DNA from: Paraburkholderia fynbosensis
GTDB lineage: Bacteria > Pseudomonadota > Gammaproteobacteria > Burkholderiales > Burkholderiaceae
Length of the DNA stretch: 64,000 nt
Direction: 5' to 3'
NCBI RefSeq assembly: GCF_902859935.1
Contig: NZ_CADIKI010000007.1
Location: 62,001 to 126,000 of the forward strand
Shown: positions 62,799 to 64,000 of the stretch, in pieces
How the letters are laid out: every line of letters starts with the position of its first letter
How positions within the stretch are numbered: the stretch's first letter is position 1
Notes under the pieces: model-generated
What the model saw: the letters and a program-made list of their open reading frames with translations, nothing else
Databases searched by the model: none
What the model was told of the DNA's origin: nothing
Translations under genes and position numbers: made by a program

Positions 62799-64000
62799 AT
62801 GACGGATTTGTCCAGTGGTAGCGAGCAGTTGCAGTCGATGAACGTGGAGCGTGTCGACACCGACCCGCAGGAAACCGCCGAATGGCTGGAAGCGCTTGAC
62901 GCGGTCGTCGCGCATGTCGGCCGCGAACGCGCGCAGTTTCTGTTCGACCGCCTCGCGAGCCACGCGTTGTCGCTGGGTGTCGAATCGACGCGCACCAGCG
63001 TCACGCCGTACCGGAATACGATCCCGGCCGACCAGCAGCCGCGCTATCCCGGCAACCTCGAACTCGAAGAACGGCTCGCCGGCGCGCTGCGTTGGAATGC
63101 GCTCGCGATGGTGGTGCGCGCGAACCAGGCCTATGGCGAACTCGGCGGGCATATCGCCAGTTATGCATCGGCGGCGGATCTGTTCGAAGTCGGCTTCAAC
63201 CACTTCTTCCGCGCCCGCACGCCGGACGGCGAGCCTGGTACCGGCGACCTCGTCTACTTTCAGCCGCATTCGTCGCCGGGCATCTACGCGCGGGCTTACC
63301 TCGAAGGTTTTCTGTCCGAAGAGCACCTGCGGCACTACCGCCGCGAAATCGCCGGGCCGGGCTTGTGCTCGTATCCGCATCCGTGGCTGATGCCGGACTT
63401 CTGGCAGTTCCCGACCGGCTCGATGGGCATCGGCCCGATCAACGCGATCTACCAGGCGCGCTTCATGCGCTACCTGGCCAATCGCGGCCTCGCTCAAACG
63501 GCAGGCCGCAAGGTGTGGGGCTTTTTCGGCGACGGCGAAATGGACGAGCCCGAATCGACCGGCGCGCTGTCGCTTGCCGCACGCGAGGGGCTCGACAACC
63601 TGTTCGTGATCAACTGCAATCTGCAGCGGCTGGACGGCCCGGTGCGCAGCAACGGCCGCATCATCGACGAACTGGAAGCGCATTTCGCCGGCGCCGGCTG
63701 GAATGTGATCAAGGTGGTGTGGGGCTCGGACTGGGACGCGCTGTTCTCGCGCGATCGCAGCGGCGCGCTGCTGCGCGCGTTCGCGCACACAGTGGACGGC
63801 CAGTTCCAGACCTTTTCGGCGAACGACGGCGCGTACAACCGCGAGCGCTTTTTCGGCCAGAACCCGGAGCTTGCCGCGCTCGCCGCGCAATTGAGCGACG
63901 ACGACATCGACCGCCTGCGCCGCGGCGGCCACGACGTGCGCAAGCTGCACGCGGCCTACGCGAAAGCGCTGGCGCATCGCGGCCAGCCGACGGTGATCCT
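62799..64000 (+). CDS. AceE-like 2-oxoacid dehydrogenase E1 component (partial, C-terminus outside window)
   Basis: First 400 residues from ATG at 62799 (MTDLSSGSEQLQSMNVERV). The homodimeric E1 family is clear: PRYPGNLELEERLAGALRWN, the TPP-binding FFGDGEMDEPESTGALSLAA and NCNLQRLDGPVR are standard AceE blocks. It decarboxylates pyruvate or a related 2-oxoacid and passes the acyl group to lipoyl E2. The divergent Lrp gene and the absence of aceF in the window suggest 2-oxobutyrate (mdeB-like) specificity; the housekeeping aceE is possible. Its end lies beyond base 64000. Confidence 0.85.
   Translation, partial: MTDLSSGSEQLQSMNVERVDTDPQETAEWLEALDAVVAHVGRERAQFLFDRLASHALSLGVESTRTSVTPYRNTIPADQQPRYPGNLELEERLAGALRWNALAMVVRANQAYGELGGHIASYASAADLFEVGFNHFFRARTPDGEPGTGDLVYFQPHSSPGIYARAYLEGFLSEEHLRHYRREIAGPGLCSYPHPWLMPDFWQFPTGSMGIGPINAIYQARFMRYLANRGLAQTAGRKVWGFFGDGEMDEPESTGALSLAAREGLDNLFVINCNLQRLDGPVRSNGRIIDELEAHFAGAGWNVIKVVWGSDWDALFSRDRSGALLRAFAHTVDGQFQTFSANDGAYNRERFFGQNPELAALAAQLSDDDIDRLRRGGHDVRKLHAAYAKALAHRGQPTVI

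Noticed and set aside
1..64000. CRISPR arrays, rRNA or tRNA genes, insertion sequences, integrated phage
   Set aside because: No regularly spaced repeats, transposase-like proteins or conserved RNA sequence were recognised.

Overview
The window is GC-rich (mostly G/C third positions), densely coded and typical of a Burkholderiales chromosome. Gene content points to Burkholderia sensu lato, most likely Paraburkholderia chromosome 1: a Burkholderia-type gsp cluster with gspC inverted, a DUF3717 gene beside a TctE-like two-component system, mnmC beside HU, and many LysR/MarR/Lrp regulators. No phage, insertion sequence, CRISPR array, rRNA or tRNA gene was seen.

Layout. 1-8.1 kb (minus strand): a branched-chain-amino-acid-type ABC transporter (livG-livF-binding protein-livH-livM, livM cut by the window edge), preceded by a GMC alcohol dehydrogenase and a methylmalonate-semialdehyde-type dehydrogenase, with a divergent LysR regulator. 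9.4-15.4 kb: a CYTH protein; an Lrp regulator divergent from phenylalanine hydroxylase, whose frame is broken by a TAG codon, and phhB; a DUF3717 gene; a response regulator/sensor kinase pair; a SET-domain protein with a lysine-rich tail. 15.6-21.2 kb (minus strand): an Old Yellow Enzyme, a glutamine amidotransferase, a MarR regulator with a cysteine-rich tail, a YbdK-type ligase and a CPA2 antiporter. 21.2-22.1 kb: a long non-coding stretch with consensus DnaA boxes and repeated short palindromes, the best candidate for a replication origin.

22.1-27 kb: mnmC, HU, a COG0523 GTPase and a small lytic transglycosylase. 27.5-39.5 kb: a complete type II secretion cluster, gspD-E-F, inverted gspC, gspG-H-I-J-K-L-M-N. 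It encodes the outer-membrane secretin, the ATPase and platform, and the pseudopilus. 39.6-44.3 kb: an outer-membrane efflux factor, a small membrane protein, and a MarR regulator followed by a DHA2 drug pump. 44.3-50.5 kb: a lipoprotein, gshA, alkA and ada (alkylation repair), a probable unannotated small RNA, a VOC-fold protein and YaeQ.

50.6-57.2 kb: a LysR regulator divergent from an aldehyde dehydrogenase, followed by an arabinose-type ABC transporter (araFGH). The dehydrogenase has serine in place of the catalytic cysteine. 57.5-64 kb: a small exported protein, speG, a small membrane ORF, a HIT protein, a GlxA-type regulator, a short-chain dehydrogenase, and an Lrp regulator divergent from an AceE-like 2-oxoacid dehydrogenase E1 that runs off the window.

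The least expected signals are: the DnaA-box-rich region, with no rep, par or dnaA gene in the window; a ~62-nt candidate small RNA with two anti-Shine-Dalgarno motifs; the amber codon in phhA; and two enzymes or ATPases with altered key residues. All functional statements come from reading translated sequence and recalling families; no search was run.
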